Part shown: in pieces, positions 45,655 through 56,388 of the stretch
How the letters are laid out: every line of letters begins with the position of its first letter
Position numbering within the stretch: position 1 is the stretch's first letter
From: Doryteuthis pealeii
Lineage: Eukaryota; Mollusca; Cephalopoda; Myopsida; Loliginidae
Direction: 5' to 3'
Assembly: GCA_023376005.1 (NCBI GenBank)
Contig: CM042152.1
Location: 70,945,071-71,009,070 of the forward strand
Length of the DNA: 64,000 nucleotides
The notes under the pieces: generated by a model
Told to the model about the DNA's origin: nothing
Databases searched by the model: none
Seen by the model: the letters and a program-made list of their open reading frames with translations, nothing else
Position numbers and translations under genes: made by a program

Positions 45655-46108
45655 CTAGCAAAATAAAAAAGACACCCTCCGGCGATGGTAAAAATAATTT
45701 TTTGGAAAGATATTGCCTCTGAGGGTGATGGGAGCTGAAATCATTCAATGTCACTATTTAGTGGTACACATAAGTATGTAAATCGTCAAATTTATTATAA
45801 AGGAGATAAAAAAAGAAAAAAAAGAAAAAGAACAGACAATTTGAAAATGCTGAAACACCCTCCCGATTTAACTTTTAATTATTGTAATATTTATGAATAA
45901 AATAAAACAAGTCTATATATAAATATATAACGCTGGCATCTATTTATTGAAACAATGAGGATTTTCTAACGTTGCATGAATCAACCTTTTTGAGTATATA
46001 TTATTTATCTATGTTATGACGTTGATTATGCGTTGGGTAATGTGACGTAAACATTGACGTAATTCTGTTACAGACAAAAACAGGAAGCGTAATCTCCATA
46101 TTGATAGA
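45655..46108 (-). mobile_element. HEL-2 non-autonomous Helitron, complete ends
   Basis: The reverse strand starts TCTATCAATATGGAGATTAC after A and ends in TTTTGCTAG before T. It carries CATCGCCGGAGGGTGTC near the 3' end and TTACGTCAATGTTTACGTC near the 5' end, collinear with 14757-15260. Confidence 0.75.
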
Positions 46109-46209
46109 TTGAGAATAGATAACAGAAACGGCCTTGTACAGTTTGTGGTAATCCTAAATAGTAGGAATTAAAACTGTATCCAAAATCAAAGTGTATTTCA
46201 AGTTTTCAC

Positions 46210-46645
46210 TGCTTCCATTATTGTCTGTATACCTCTTTTCATTACTTACTTCTTTCTATTCTTCTTCTGGCGTCTTTTCTATCTTACGTCTCCTTCTAGT
46301 GTTCTGGAGTTGCGTCTGGTGACTTCTTCGTTCTTTTTGGTCGTCGTCGGTCGCACCTTAACTCATTCTTCTTCTAGCATCAGTTTCTTTCTACTCCTAA
46401 GACATTCACCAACTACAAAAATAAATGCTTTATTTTCTTAAACTTATTTACTTAACTAAACATTTCATGTAACTAACATCTGACTAACATAGTGCGCGTA
46501 TGCAGTGAGTTAAGGCAGGACATCTTCTCTGACCGACGTCCAACTGAAAACTGAGGACCCAACCAGGGTCTCACGTAACTTTCAAGTATTTCGCGGGCTT
46601 TCTGTATTTAATCACCATGGAAAGTCCCGCCCCTGATATGAAAAG
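46210..46645 (-). mobile_element. Repeat P copy 1 (LTR-like?)
   Basis: Reverse-complement match to 63275-63655 across GTTACATGAAATGTTTAGTT, TGTCCTGCCTTAACT and the GAAGAAGAA-rich end. The sense strand has GGGCGGGACTTTCC (46619-46631), i.e. a GC box plus a kappa-B-like site, and an AT-rich end, which would fit a retroelement promoter region. No termini are proven. Confidence 0.55.
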
Positions 46646-46864
46646 GACAACATTCCCTTTAGAAATACAGGGAATCATTACAATAAATCTTATGCATAGC
46701 CGCATAATATGTAACCCTATTTAAAACTTATTGTGTAATTAAGAATACGCAGTTAAAATAGTAAAAAAATATAAAAATGTCTGATGAGTTATTCTATATA
46801 TCTTAAAAGAAAATGTCTTCTCATATTATGCAAAGAGATTTGTTCACATAAAACAGCGTCACAA

Positions 46865-47373
46865 TCTATTTATATTAAAATACTCGTGTTTCTTCTTAAT
46901 TGTTACGACCGTTATCATCTTGCAACGCCCTCTGGTTATAAAATGACGACCGTCCAAAATTCCCCAAGATGAAATGCACAAAAGACTGTAAATCCTGGTG
47001 TTGCTTATCCACCGAATTCTTATTTCTTATGAGCGTCGTCACCTCAGCTAAATAATGGACCATTCTGTTTTTATTATAAAGAAAGGACATACTACACAGA
47101 AAAAAAGAAAGAAAGGAAAAAAAGAAAGAAAGCAAGTAGGAGAAAGATATATAGAGAGGGTGAGTGTGCGGAAGCGATAACGCCAATGTGTTTCTATTGA
47201 ACACAAGGAAAAGATGAAAGGAAAGAAAGAAAAAGAGAGTGGGAGAGAGAGAGTTAAATCACGATTATCATACTTCTTACATATTGAACTATTTGCAATA
47301 GCTCTTATGTAAACATATCAAACTTTGTAATAATTTAATTATCATACTTTGGTATATCCACAGGTCCGGCTAG
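46865..47373 (+). mobile_element. HEL-1, complete non-autonomous Helitron
   Basis: Starts TCTATTTATATTAAAATACT directly after A (46864) and ends with hairpin CTTTGGTATATCCACAG, GTCCGG and CTAG directly before T (47374). These are the canonical Helitron terminal features (5' TC, 3' hairpin and CTRR, insertion between A and T, no target duplication). The interior is purine-rich (GAAA/GAGA tracts) with no Rep or helicase frame. The minus-strand frame at 46896-47204 is not conserved in the other copies. Relatives: 22275, 23932, 31537, 41578. Confidence 0.85.
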
Positions 47374-47634
47374 TTTTAATAAAAAGTTGTTAGGTTACGA
47401 GAGTAGCAGCAAGAGTAGTAGAAGCAGAGGGAGGAGGAGGAGAAGGAGGAGGGGCGACAATGCAGTTTAATACGAGCGGTTTAGCTATAAAAGAATGGAC
47501 GTTAAGAAGAGACATTCTTGATTTACATTCAATTATGAGTAAATGTTTTAAGGCAATAAATTAATATTTTTAGAAATGGCTTTTGTTTTTATTCATTTCA
47601 CCCAACCACCACCCAACCCCCCTTCATCCCTCCC

Positions 47635-47636
<2 letters not shown>

Positions 47637-47692
<56 letters not shown>
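47637..47692. repeat. (CTGT)n(CT)n microsatellite
   Basis: CTGT tetramers pass into CT dinucleotides. The surrounding 47380-48040 shows only T-rich tracts. Confidence 0.95.
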
Positions 47693-48039
47693 AATAATTG
47701 TTTTTTTCTATATGTTTTTGTTTTTTAAATCGCAAGGTGACCGGTATGGAATGTACAGCTGTTTTGCAACAACCAGATTCTGACATGCAATTTCTTGTCT
47801 CCCTCGTGTCACTTCTTAATTTTTTTTAAACGTCAGGTCAAAAATTTCATTTGAAAATGAAGTCGATTTTCTTTTTATTTGTCTTTTATTATCATTATTT
47901 TTCTTTTCTTTTCTTTTTTTCTTTAATCACCTGATAATTTGCAAAAGAGAAGATACATAAAGCCGTTTTTGCAGTTGGAGAACGGCATTCACAAAAGACA
48001 AAGACAACGTGAAATCATAGATATTATATATGTAAACAA

Positions 48040-48571
48040 AAAAATTAAATAAGTTAACAAAAGTATGTACCCTACGGGCACAAGTATTTAAGTTTTAATA
48101 TAATTAAATATCAAATTCAATTAGAAAGACTAATGAAATTAAATACGAACACAAGCAAGATTGCACTTATTTTTACTTTATTCTAATTGATTTCAATATG
48201 AATTTATATAGAGGATTGCTTTTAATACGTTTGAGAATAAAAAACATGATTTTAAAAATCAATAACACCAAGTAATTATTTATTGAACACGGATTTTTTT
48301 AAACCGGTATGCAAATTATTCACACCATAAACTTTGTTGTAAACATTTATTTCTAAATGATATATAACACACATTACGGGATTTTAAACATGTTGATAAT
48401 ATGGGCTGTTTTGAGGCAAATCTATCTCAGCTAGACTTTAATAGAGACATTGATAATAAATAAGATGCTGATTATGATTATTTAATAATCCTTGAAAATA
48501 TAAAGTAAATAACTTAGGGAATTGTGACGGAGTTTCGGTTACAGACAAACAGTATCTCCATTATAATAAGA
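48040..48571 (-). mobile_element. Repeat Q plus HEL-2-type 5' end
   Basis: 48040-48345 matches repeat Q at 33290-33589. 48358-48571 matches 2083-2330 and on the reverse strand starts TCTTATTATAATGGAGATAC after A, a Helitron-like 5' end. The two may be one element of about 530 bp, since Q ends in a HEL-2-like 3' terminus at 33589. Confidence 0.55.
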
Positions 48572-48729
48572 TACTTTTTTTTTTAATTCCTGGTGCATTT
48601 TAACAATTAGTATGTCTTAAACAAGTTCTTGAAAATCTAGCTGGGAAGCTGAGACAGTGAACTTGCCGGTTCTACAATTTTACAATCTAGTTAATTAATA
48701 CATTTCGTTTTGACCGGCATACACAAATT

Positions 48730-48880
48730 TTGGGTTGCTTTCAGTACCCGCCCTTCCTAAATTGTCACCCATCTAAGTACTGAAAACTCATTGTTGCTTA
48801 ATTTGTTATTTAACTAATTTGGTACATAGGCCTCACATAGCTTATGATATATACCCTCCTACACAGATCACCCATCTAAG
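48730..48880 (-). repeat. 5S-like unit disrupted by TSL insertion
   Basis: TTGGGTTGCTTTCAGTACCC and GTCACCCATCTAAGTACTG repeat the unit of the array at 49.9 kb. A second TCACCCATCTAA at 48868-48879 is the target of the TSL copy that follows. Confidence 0.7.
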
Positions 48881-49153
48881 GTTTGGTCTGGCTTGATGGA
48901 TTTTACGGAATTTCAACCTTTGTTGGGTTATTTCATGCCGAAGACGTTTTGTTCTATTCATGTTTGATGGGTGTTCAAAATTTTAAAACTCAATGTTTAA
49001 TACATTTTTCAAACTCATTTTTTCCTATTTACCCCATAGACGGGACCCTAACAGGTACTACCACTCCGGGTCAGAGTGAACCTGAGAGTAATGGCGATAA
49101 AGGGGTACTCCACATTTCCCAAATCTCCAAAAGTAGAACTTCACCATTAGATG
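48880..49153 (-). mobile_element. TSL copy 8 with 12-bp target-site duplication
   Basis: 5'-truncated TSL, from the GATTTTACGG tail on the left to the ATTAGATG end on the right. It is flanked by perfect TCACCCATCTAA at 48868-48879 and 49154-49165. This shows TSL mobilises by target-primed reverse transcription. Confidence 0.9.
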
Positions 49154-49624
49154 TCACCCATCTAACTATTGACATATATATATAAAATGTACATAATCAA
49201 GCTAAGTTTAACACACATCCAGAAGTATGAAATATCCATTGAGAACCGACTTCATTAATAATGGTCTGCTACCAAGCCTAATTTTACTTTATTCTTCTTC
49301 TTCTATTTTACACAAGCGTAAGCTGATGGTCTTACACTGAAGTCTGCGAGGCAACAAGTCTCCTCAAGTCTCCAGAACCCTTCGGGGTATTCTAGCCCAT
49401 TTTAACAATGCTATCTGAATGATCTCAATTCTTCCTCTGAGATACAATTCTGTTAGTATATTTTCTAAATCTCCAGCCCTTTTTATTATATACTTGACCA
49501 TAGCTGGTGGGGCGAAAGAACAGATGCCCCTTTCCCAATGGTATTAGTGCGCCAACCCTTACGCCATATAAGGTGTCTTTTATTCTTGTAAGCCTTGCTT
49601 AGCCTAGCACACAAGTTTCGGTGT

Positions 49625-49855
49625 TATGGCGGATAACGTTGGACTGCGACACATCGTAATAGGTAAGTACGAACTCCAGTCACGCTATTACTTTCACATT
49701 CGGACAAATGCCCTTGTGAAAGGTAGGAACCCCCACATTCCCCTAGCTATGGATTAAATGGTATCACTGCTGTTCTTCTACAAGGATGGCTTTGGCATTA
49801 AATAACCCACGAAGGGTGATATGGTGTTAAAAACAAAGAAACTAAACCAAAACAA
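49625..49855 (+). mobile_element. SINE-D, full length
   Basis: tRNA-like head (ATGGCGGATAACGTTGGACT, box B-like GTACGAACTCC), body CCCTAGCTATGGATTAAATG, then GGCTTTGGCATTAAATAACC and the TSL-type stem-loop tail with AAAACAAAGAAAC. Confidence 0.85.
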
Positions 49856-49861
49856 ATTTCA

Positions 49862-50640
49862 GATTGCTTACATTACCTGTTGTTCCTAAGTGGTCACCCA
49901 TCTACGTACTGAACAGGTTCATCGCTGCTTAACTTCTTCCTTTTTCTTGTTATTCATTAAGCTATTGCTTGGTCTGGTACGCAGGATTCAGGTTGCTTAC
50001 AGTATCTGCTGTTTCTACGTGGTCACCCATATAAGTACTGTGCAGGTTCATTACTGCTTAACTTTGGTAATCTTATTTACTAAACTTTTGCTTAGTCTGG
50101 CACAGAGGCCTTGGGTTGCTTACAGTACCTGCTGTTTCTAAGCGGTCACCCATCTAATTACTGAACAGGCTCGTTGCTGCTTAACTTTGGTAATCTTATT
50201 TACTAAGCTTTTACTTAGTATGGCACAGAGACCTTGGGTTGCTTACAGAACCTGCTGTTCTTAAGTGGTCACTCATCTAAGTACTGAGCAAGTTCATTGC
50301 TGTTTAACTTTGGTAAGCTTATTCACTAAGCTTTTGCTTAGTCTGGCACAGTGACCTTGGGTTGCTTACAGTATCTGCTGTTCTTAAGTGGTCACCCATC
50401 TAAGTATTGGGCAGGCGCATTACTGCTTAACTCTGGCACAGAGGGCTTCGGTTGCTTACATTACCTGCTGTTTCTAAGTGGTCACCCATCTAAGTACTGA
50501 ACATGCTCATTGCTGCTTAATCTCTTCCTTTATTTGTCTTGTTATTCACTAAGCTTTTGCCTAGTCTGATACATGAGGTTGCCAACAGTATCTGTTGTTC
50601 CTAAGTGGTCACTAATCGCAGCTTGGGTGATCTAGAAGAA
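49862..50640 (-). repeat. Tandem array of seven 5S-rRNA-derived units (~123 bp)
   Basis: Units begin with TTGCTTAC at 49865, 49993, 50116, 50239, 50362, 50452 and (decayed) 50578, so spacing is about 123 bp with one unit of 90. On the reverse strand each unit carries 5S-like AGTTAAGCAGCAA (box A region), TACTTAGATGGGTGACCACT (box C region) and CAGGTACTGTAAGC. A non-5S linker (TTTACTAAGCTTTTGCTTAG, TCTGGCACAGAGGCC) joins them. Real 5S differs at many sites, so these are a derived repeat, not functional genes. Confidence 0.8.
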
Positions 50641-51225
50641 ACCGGTGTTTTCAGAATGATTTAGCCTTAAGCTAGATCATATCCAATATAATTCAATTGC
50701 AATTGCTTTTTTTCTCTGTCCTAAATAATTACTATTTCTATAAGGACAATAAATTGATTTAAGGAGGAAAGGGAAATAAAATCTTTATTTTTATATATTA
50801 ATTTCTTTAGTCTTCTATTAACGCTAAACGTTGACAGTGAGACGAATACTTTTATTTCCCATTGTGTTGTGAAGATCTTATGACCCGATGGTTTATTGAC
50901 AATGGAAAAAAAAGAAATAAAGAAGAAGTAAGTGCTACAAAGAAACAATAAACAGCAATGATAATTGAATCAAAAGAAATTTAATACAATAGAGAAATTA
51001 GCTGTCCTTGATCCGTTCCTTTGGTATGATTATTAACATTAAAAAAAAACACACGCTTAAATCTCCAATGATTAATCTACTTGATATAGACTTATTATAT
51101 TATTATCATCATATCACTTCTTGTGAGTTTTTCATACCAACTTTAACAGGTGAACACCAACTTTAGCCGGTGGACTTTCTATCTGGTGTGTCCATGTGTA
51201 GACGTTCATAGGTGAACGTAGTTGT

Positions 51226-51400
51226 GTGCAGAAAAATTCAGGAAGCAGCACACCACAAAAAGCAGCTGTACGGCCACTTTCTTCCTATAACATAACCATC
51301 CAAGTAAGAATAACAAGACATGCTAGACACTGCTGGAGAAGTAAGGACGAACTCATAAGTGATGTTCTCCTGTGGAACCATCAATCATCTGCCATTTGTT
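51226..51400 (+). mobile_element. LINE-1a fragment
   Basis: In one frame ARHCWRSKDELISDVLLW preceded by GSSTPQKAAVRPL, matching the C-terminal region of 53315-53968. Confidence 0.8.
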
Positions 51401-51424
51401 TTGCTTTACTTTTGAATATCTTTT

Positions 51425-52020
51425 CTTGGTTGGCTGGTTGGCTGGCTGGTTGGTTGGATTTTACGGTATGTCAATACTTGTTGGGTAATTTTATGCCGAA
51501 GACATTTTGCTTTATTCCTTCTTCATGGGTACTCAATTTTTTAGACACGTTTTTTCTATTTAATCCATAAATGGCACCCTAACAGACACTACCACTCCGG
51601 ATCAGAGTGGACCTGGGTGTAATGGCGACGAAGGGGTACTCCACATTCCCCAGAGCTCCAGAATTGGAACTTCATTATCAGATAAAGTTTAACGCCATAC
51701 CCAAGACATTAAGACTCTCATCCACCGCCTTCTATCACATATATGATAAAAAAAGGGTTGAGGGTTTACCATAAGGGCAATAGGGTTGGGACAATCATAT
51801 AGGTGCCAGGGCTTGACATGACCAGCCCATTGATTGGAGGAGGCCTCCCGTCTCGCATAAGTAAGGGCCAGTGTAGTGTTGCATGTCATGGACTGTGCAA
51901 CCACCAGGGTTCAATCCTTAAGCATCACGGGTCGCCACCCACAGCCAACAGCTGGCCCCATTGGTGGCGAGGGATATTAACCCTATGCAAAGGTGCAGTC
52001 GGTGTATTCTAAAGTCCCAG
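51425..52020 (-). mobile_element. TSL retroposon copy 9
   Basis: Near full length, from (GGTT)n and tail stem-loop at the left to CAGTCGGTGTATTCTAAAGT at the right. The conserved frame is shifted in its middle, but the end (YHICDRRRWMRVLMSW, 51689-51760) is kept. Flanked by ~88-bp LINE-derived direct repeats (51342-51430 and 52032-52120). Confidence 0.8.
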
Positions 52021-52029
52021 CGAGGAATG

Positions 52030-52120
52030 AAGAGGTAAGAACGAACTCATAAGTGACGTTCTCCAATGGACACACCAGACATCTGCAATTTGTTTTGCTT
52101 TTCTTTTGTGTATATTTTGA
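52030..52120 (+). mobile_element. LINE-1a fragment, duplicate of the 51.35-kb flank
   Basis: Repeats GTAAGGACGAACTCATAAGTGA-type sequence and CTGCAATTTGTTTTGCTTTT found at 51342-51425, at about 85%. 52120-52515 is T-rich with nothing else recognisable. Confidence 0.75.
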
Positions 52121-52519
52121 GAATATCTGCGCATTTTTTCTTGTTGTTTTTTTTTTCTTGATGAGGGTTCCTTTTTTTCTTTTTTAAGTTTTCTTATTGT
52201 ATTTTATCAGTTATATTGTAACTCCTTTTCAAATCAGTATTTCATTATTCTGTTTTAAGTAGTCTTCAAGTCTTTTGTTGGTAAAGTCGATACAAACCTT
52301 AAACGCTGACGAGTCATCTTCCCGCTATTTTTCCTTGACACGTGGGAGTCTATTGACTTCATTTCGTTGGGTGCAAAGTTTTATGCAATGTCATCAATTT
52401 TCTTGTTTAAACGTATTTAGAATCACGCGCCTGCTAAAAGCGACTTTTTAAAATTCTTTTTTTAATGTGTGGTTTTGAAATTGGCTAATTATCGAATTCT
52501 AATAAAAAAAAAAATTTGA

Positions 52520-52760
52520 TAGTCCCCGTGGTGTAGTGGATAACGTACTGGACTGCAACATCGTAGTAAGCGAGTTCGAACTCCAATCGAGTTATTACGT
52601 TCACTTTCGAACTAAATACTCTTGGGAAGGGATTAACCTCCTCATCACTCCCGTTATGGACTAAATAATACAACTACATTATTTTACAAGGATGGTTCTG
52701 AAATTAAATAACCCACGAAGATTGATATGCCATTAAACGAAGAAACGACCAAACGATCAG
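52520..52760 (+). mobile_element. SINE-D, full length
   Basis: Head GTCCCCGTGGTGTAGTGGAT, box B GAGTTCGAACTCC, body and a TSL-type tail (AATTAAATAACCCACG ... GATATGCCATTAAACG). Confidence 0.9.
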
Positions 52761-52874
52761 TTTTCATTTAGAATAAATATTTACTCGAAATTTTGGAATA
52801 AACATGTTGTTTTGTTTAGGGGGTTGGGGGTTATTGTGTAACATCACTCTTTTATCGTTAACGACATCGTTAAT

Positions 52875-53023
52875 GAATAAAATTTATTTTATTTATTAAT
52901 GATTTTGACTATAAATTAAATACTCATTGATAAACTTACGAAATTCCTGAGGTAATTGTGGCGTAAGCAGTGACGTAGTTTTGCTTACATACAAACACCG
53001 AATATCCATTATAATAATAAGTG
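52875..53023 (-). mobile_element. HEL-2 5' fragment
   Basis: TTTTGACTATAAATTAAATAC and GCAGTGACGTAGTTTTG, collinear with 15130-15260. Confidence 0.65.
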
Positions 53024-53314
53024 GCTTAATTTCAGTTAAGTGACTATCGAAGTATGCCGCTTTGAAAGGGAAAAGATATATTGCACATATATGTTCATCA
53101 GAGAATGTTTATTCATTGTTACTTCTAAAAACGATTGTTTTACTAAAGTTTTAAAGTAATTGTGGTATATTGGTTAATAAGAAACGGAAGCACCGTTTCG
53201 GCCATTTTTCAGTTGCGATAATAAAAAGGCGAAAGTAGTTATTCCACCAGATGACGTTCAACTGGATTACTTGTTGTGTTATTTATTCAATAAATAAGCT
53301 GTAACAGTAATAAA

Positions 53315-53980
53315 GTGTGTCTTTTTTTAATTTTTGAGTTCATGTCTTTCAAAAACAAAAGCGATATCTCCACCATCGATGGCAAACTCCTAAACTCGGT
53401 AGAACAATTTAGATACTTAGGCAGTAACTTCTCCTCCACAGAAAACGACGTTAATGCACGTATAGGAAAGGCATGGGCTGCTATAAATAAATTATCGGTC
53501 ATATGGAAATCCAATCTTACAGACAAGTTAAAGAGACAGTTCTTCCATGCCGTTGTCGTATCAGTGCTGCTGTATGGCTGCACCACCTGGACCCTAATGA
53601 AGCGACTAGAGAATAAACTAGATGGGAGCTGCACAAGAATGCTGCGGGTGATCCTGAACAAGACGTGGAAACAGCACTCCACGAGAAAGCAGCTGTACTG
53701 CTACCTGCCACATATCACCCAAACTATCCGAATAAGACGGGCAAGACACGCGGGACACTGTTGGAGAAGCAAGGACGAACTCATAAGCGACGTCCTCCAG
53801 TGGAAGCCAGCACATGGGCACGCCTGTGTGGGCCGACCAGCAAAGACGTACATTGATCAGCTCTGTGCGGATACAGGATGCTGCACAGAGGACCTCCCGA
53901 GAATGATGAGTGATAGGGACGGATGGAGAGTGATTGTCATGCATATCCGTGCTAACAGCGCGACATGATGATGATATCGA
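53315..53980 (+). mobile_element. LINE-1a ORF2 C-terminal region, intact frame
   Basis: A 217-codon frame (53315-53968) encodes the part of a non-LTR retrotransposon ORF2 just after the reverse transcriptase catalytic core. Motifs in order are VEQFRYLGSNFSS (about residue 29), SVLLYGCTTWTLMKRLE (about residue 84), RHAGHCWRSKDELISDVL (about residue 140) and GRPAKTYIDQLC (about residue 167). Homology starts near residue 13; the first dozen residues (GTG start) are probably not native, so the copy is 5'-truncated and lacks the YxDD motif and endonuclease. It ends in ATGATGATGATA, matching the (TGA)n tail of 10150-10595. Inactive, but the least decayed coding sequence in the window. Confidence 0.9.
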
Positions 53981-53994
53981 ACAAGAAGCACTGG

Positions 53995-54128
53995 TAAGCA
54001 TTTACCGAACCAGTTCGCCACGCGTAGGATGTGACAGTATGGGGCATCCAGCGACGATCGAAGTCGCTATTCAGTTGAAAGGAATGCTGCGAGACTAGTA
54101 TGCTAACCATTACACCACAATGGGGTCA
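53995..54128 (-). mobile_element. SINE-E copy 2
   Basis: Reverse-strand tRNA-like head CCATTGTGGTGTAATGGTTA and box B-like CTTCGATCGTCG, with body shared with 34668-34808. Confidence 0.75.
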
Positions 54129-54486
54129 AACTATAACGCACAAGATCAAAACTTCTAAAGTAATGAAGAATGAAGTTTGCATTTCGCCCTCACACATTAA
54201 GTAGATTTGGGCGACTCGAGTTGCTGTTTGCTCCAACAAGAAATAAGTCAATACTGAGTCATAGCCAATATATTGTCAAAGTAATGACAACAAAAAAAAA
54301 CAAACAAGAAATAAAATAAAATAACAAACAGAAACTGACTAATTAATAGCAACAGTTCACGCTATAACAGACGAAAGTATTTTTTCTTTTCTTTGTTAAA
54401 CAGAAATTTGGGATTGTTTCTGTCTAGTTAAAAAAAAAAAAAAAAAAAAGAATTTCACGAACATTTATAACAAAAAGTAAAATTGG

Positions 54487-54705
54487 AGGAGTGGCCTATT
54501 GTAGGTGTTCACTAGACAGCGAGGGAGTCTATCACCTTTTCATAATGCTAGATCAGGGATGTTGTTTTGGAATCTGAGGCGAAGGGCCACACCTACTATC
54601 GGCTCCCCACTTTACCGCACAGATCCAGCTGTGCTACTCAGACGCTGTGTTTGCGAGGGCCGGTATCGAATCATGGAATTTCGTGGTTCCTAATCGGATG
54701 CTTTT
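54487..54705 (-). mobile_element. SINE-A copy 6
   Basis: Body (GCGAGGGAGTCTATCACC, CTTTACCGCACAGATC) and decayed head on the reverse strand. 54130-54480 holds only A-rich sequence. Confidence 0.8.
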
Positions 54706-54817
54706 TAATATAGGTTTCTAAGGTTTTCTCTTGCCCAATTTAAAAAGAGCATTTTTACATCTTTAATTTGTCTTAAATATAGTTGTTGAATTTCCTGGTA
54801 ATAAAAGGCAGTTTTCT

Positions 54818-54902
54818 TTTCTTCTTCTTCTTCTTCTTCTTCTTCTTCTTCTTCTTCTTCTTCTTCTTCTTCTTCTTCTTCTTGTCGTCGTCGTCGTCGT
54901 CG
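54818..54902. repeat. (TTC)n(GTC)n microsatellite
   Basis: About 22 TTC units pass into five GTC units. 54910-55360 shows nothing recognisable. Confidence 0.95.
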
Positions 54903-55361
54903 TTTTGTTTCGTTTGCTTGTATGCCTATTGTTTTTTAATCCACATTTCTCATGTCTCTCTTGTCCAATTTAGAAAGGACACCGAATATCTCAGTATGGA
55001 ATAATCCGAGTTTCTTTGATCCCGTTTACTTTAGTTTTCAGTTTGTTTGGAGGAGGGGTTGTGTGGGGGAAGGGGGCGGTCGCCTAAAAAATCCATCATT
55101 TCCTTCTGCTGGGAGAATCCGTTTCCTGTACCTCCAAAACAATTTCCCATTCATAATTATGATAATTGCATAGGTGTACATTTTAAATTTCTTCTGCAAC
55201 TTCTCTTTTACCTTAGAGCATAACCAACATTACATATTTCTCGAGCTCAGACACTATTCTGATGGCCTGGTCTTGATTTTTTTAGTAGTGCAGTCCAACT
55301 AATGATGAGCCATGTCTCGAAAAAAGGTTGTCCATGCATAATCTAAACAGCTTTACATCTT

Positions 55362-55860
55362 TCTATATAGCTAACCAATTAGCTATACCTACGTCTAGTT
55401 AGCTATCTCAATGTCTATTAGGCTATTTATCTGGCTATACCTACGTCTACCAAACTGTCTATCTGGCTATACCAACGCATATCAAGCCATCTATCTAATT
55501 ATAGCAGTGTATATCAAGCAATCTATTTCGATATACCAACGTATATTAACCTGTCCAGTTAGTTATACAGACATCTATCTAGATAACTATCAATAAGAAA
55601 GTCTACCTAGCTATGCCAATGACCATCTAACTATACATCCAGCTATATAAACGTCTATAGAGCTAGATAGTTGTCTCTACCAACGACTATCTAGCCATAC
55701 CAACGTCTATTGAACTAACTAGTTAGGTAGCTATTTTGACGTCTCTCTAGCTAGCCACACCAAAGTCTATTAAGTTAGATAACCATTCTGACATCTCTAG
55801 CTATTTAGCTATAAGAACGTCTGCCTAGATGTCTACGTAGCTATAAGGATGTCCACCTAT
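55362..55860. repeat. Degenerate CTAT-based array with ~20-24-bp higher periodicity
   Basis: About 500 bp built from variants of AGCTATACCAACGTCTATCT: CTATACCTACGTCTA, CTATACCAACGCATA, ATACCAACGTATAT, CCATACCAACGTCTATTG, ATAAGAACGTCTGCC and so on. The steps are irregular (about 20-45 bp). It appears to be an old (CTAT)n-derived minisatellite. Confidence 0.8.
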
Positions 55861-55929
55861 GACTGTATCAAGGTGCGGAAATACCTCCCCTGCCTGCAAC
55901 AGACTCTTCCTGTGACCGGGTTTATTTTC

Positions 55930-56180
55930 TAGACCTCCCACCCGGCCGGATTAGCATAAAGCCATTTTCAAGTGGGGAGCCACGCACCAACCTAAGCTGA
56001 TGCTATGACCAGAGAGAAAAAATACGTTGGTTTTCCCCTTTTGGGGTGCTTTAGGCACCGGACAATAAATCTGACCCTGCCCCATTTTGGCGAAAGAACA
56101 GGTGCTATCTGAGGGACGACCCCTGGCACCATGCAATTTATTTTAGCTCACCCATCGGAGCAGATGCCGAGGATACTGTG
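55930..56180 (+). mobile_element. Element H copy 3
   Basis: AAAATACGTTGGTTTTCCCC, GGTGCTTTAGGCACCGGACA, ATAAATCTGACCCTGCCCC and GAACAGGTGCTATCTGAGGG follow the order of the other copies. It includes the longest left flank of the family. Confidence 0.7.
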
Positions 56181-56388
56181 CCACACGACCAGTAGACAAT
56201 GATTTCCTCTGTTGCTATCATGGCATACCCCGGTATAAAAGTAAAGGCGCAAAGAAAATTCACTCTCTTTTTTCAAGCAAGCACCTGTTTTAACCCTATG
56301 GGGACGACTGTTTTTAATGACGCATTAAACACACACAATTACACAATACACAATACAAAATCCCGAAAGCTTTCACAATATTACAAAA

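Noticed and set aside
48883..49185. 100-codon plus-strand frame MVWLDGFYGIS...
   Set aside because: Antisense read-through of TSL copy 8; the similar frame at 61175-61444 is antisense TSL too.
49862..50640. CRISPR-like array (regular direct repeats)
   Set aside because: Units are contiguous 123-bp 5S-like repeats with conserved linkers, not short repeats with unique spacers; the context is eukaryotic.
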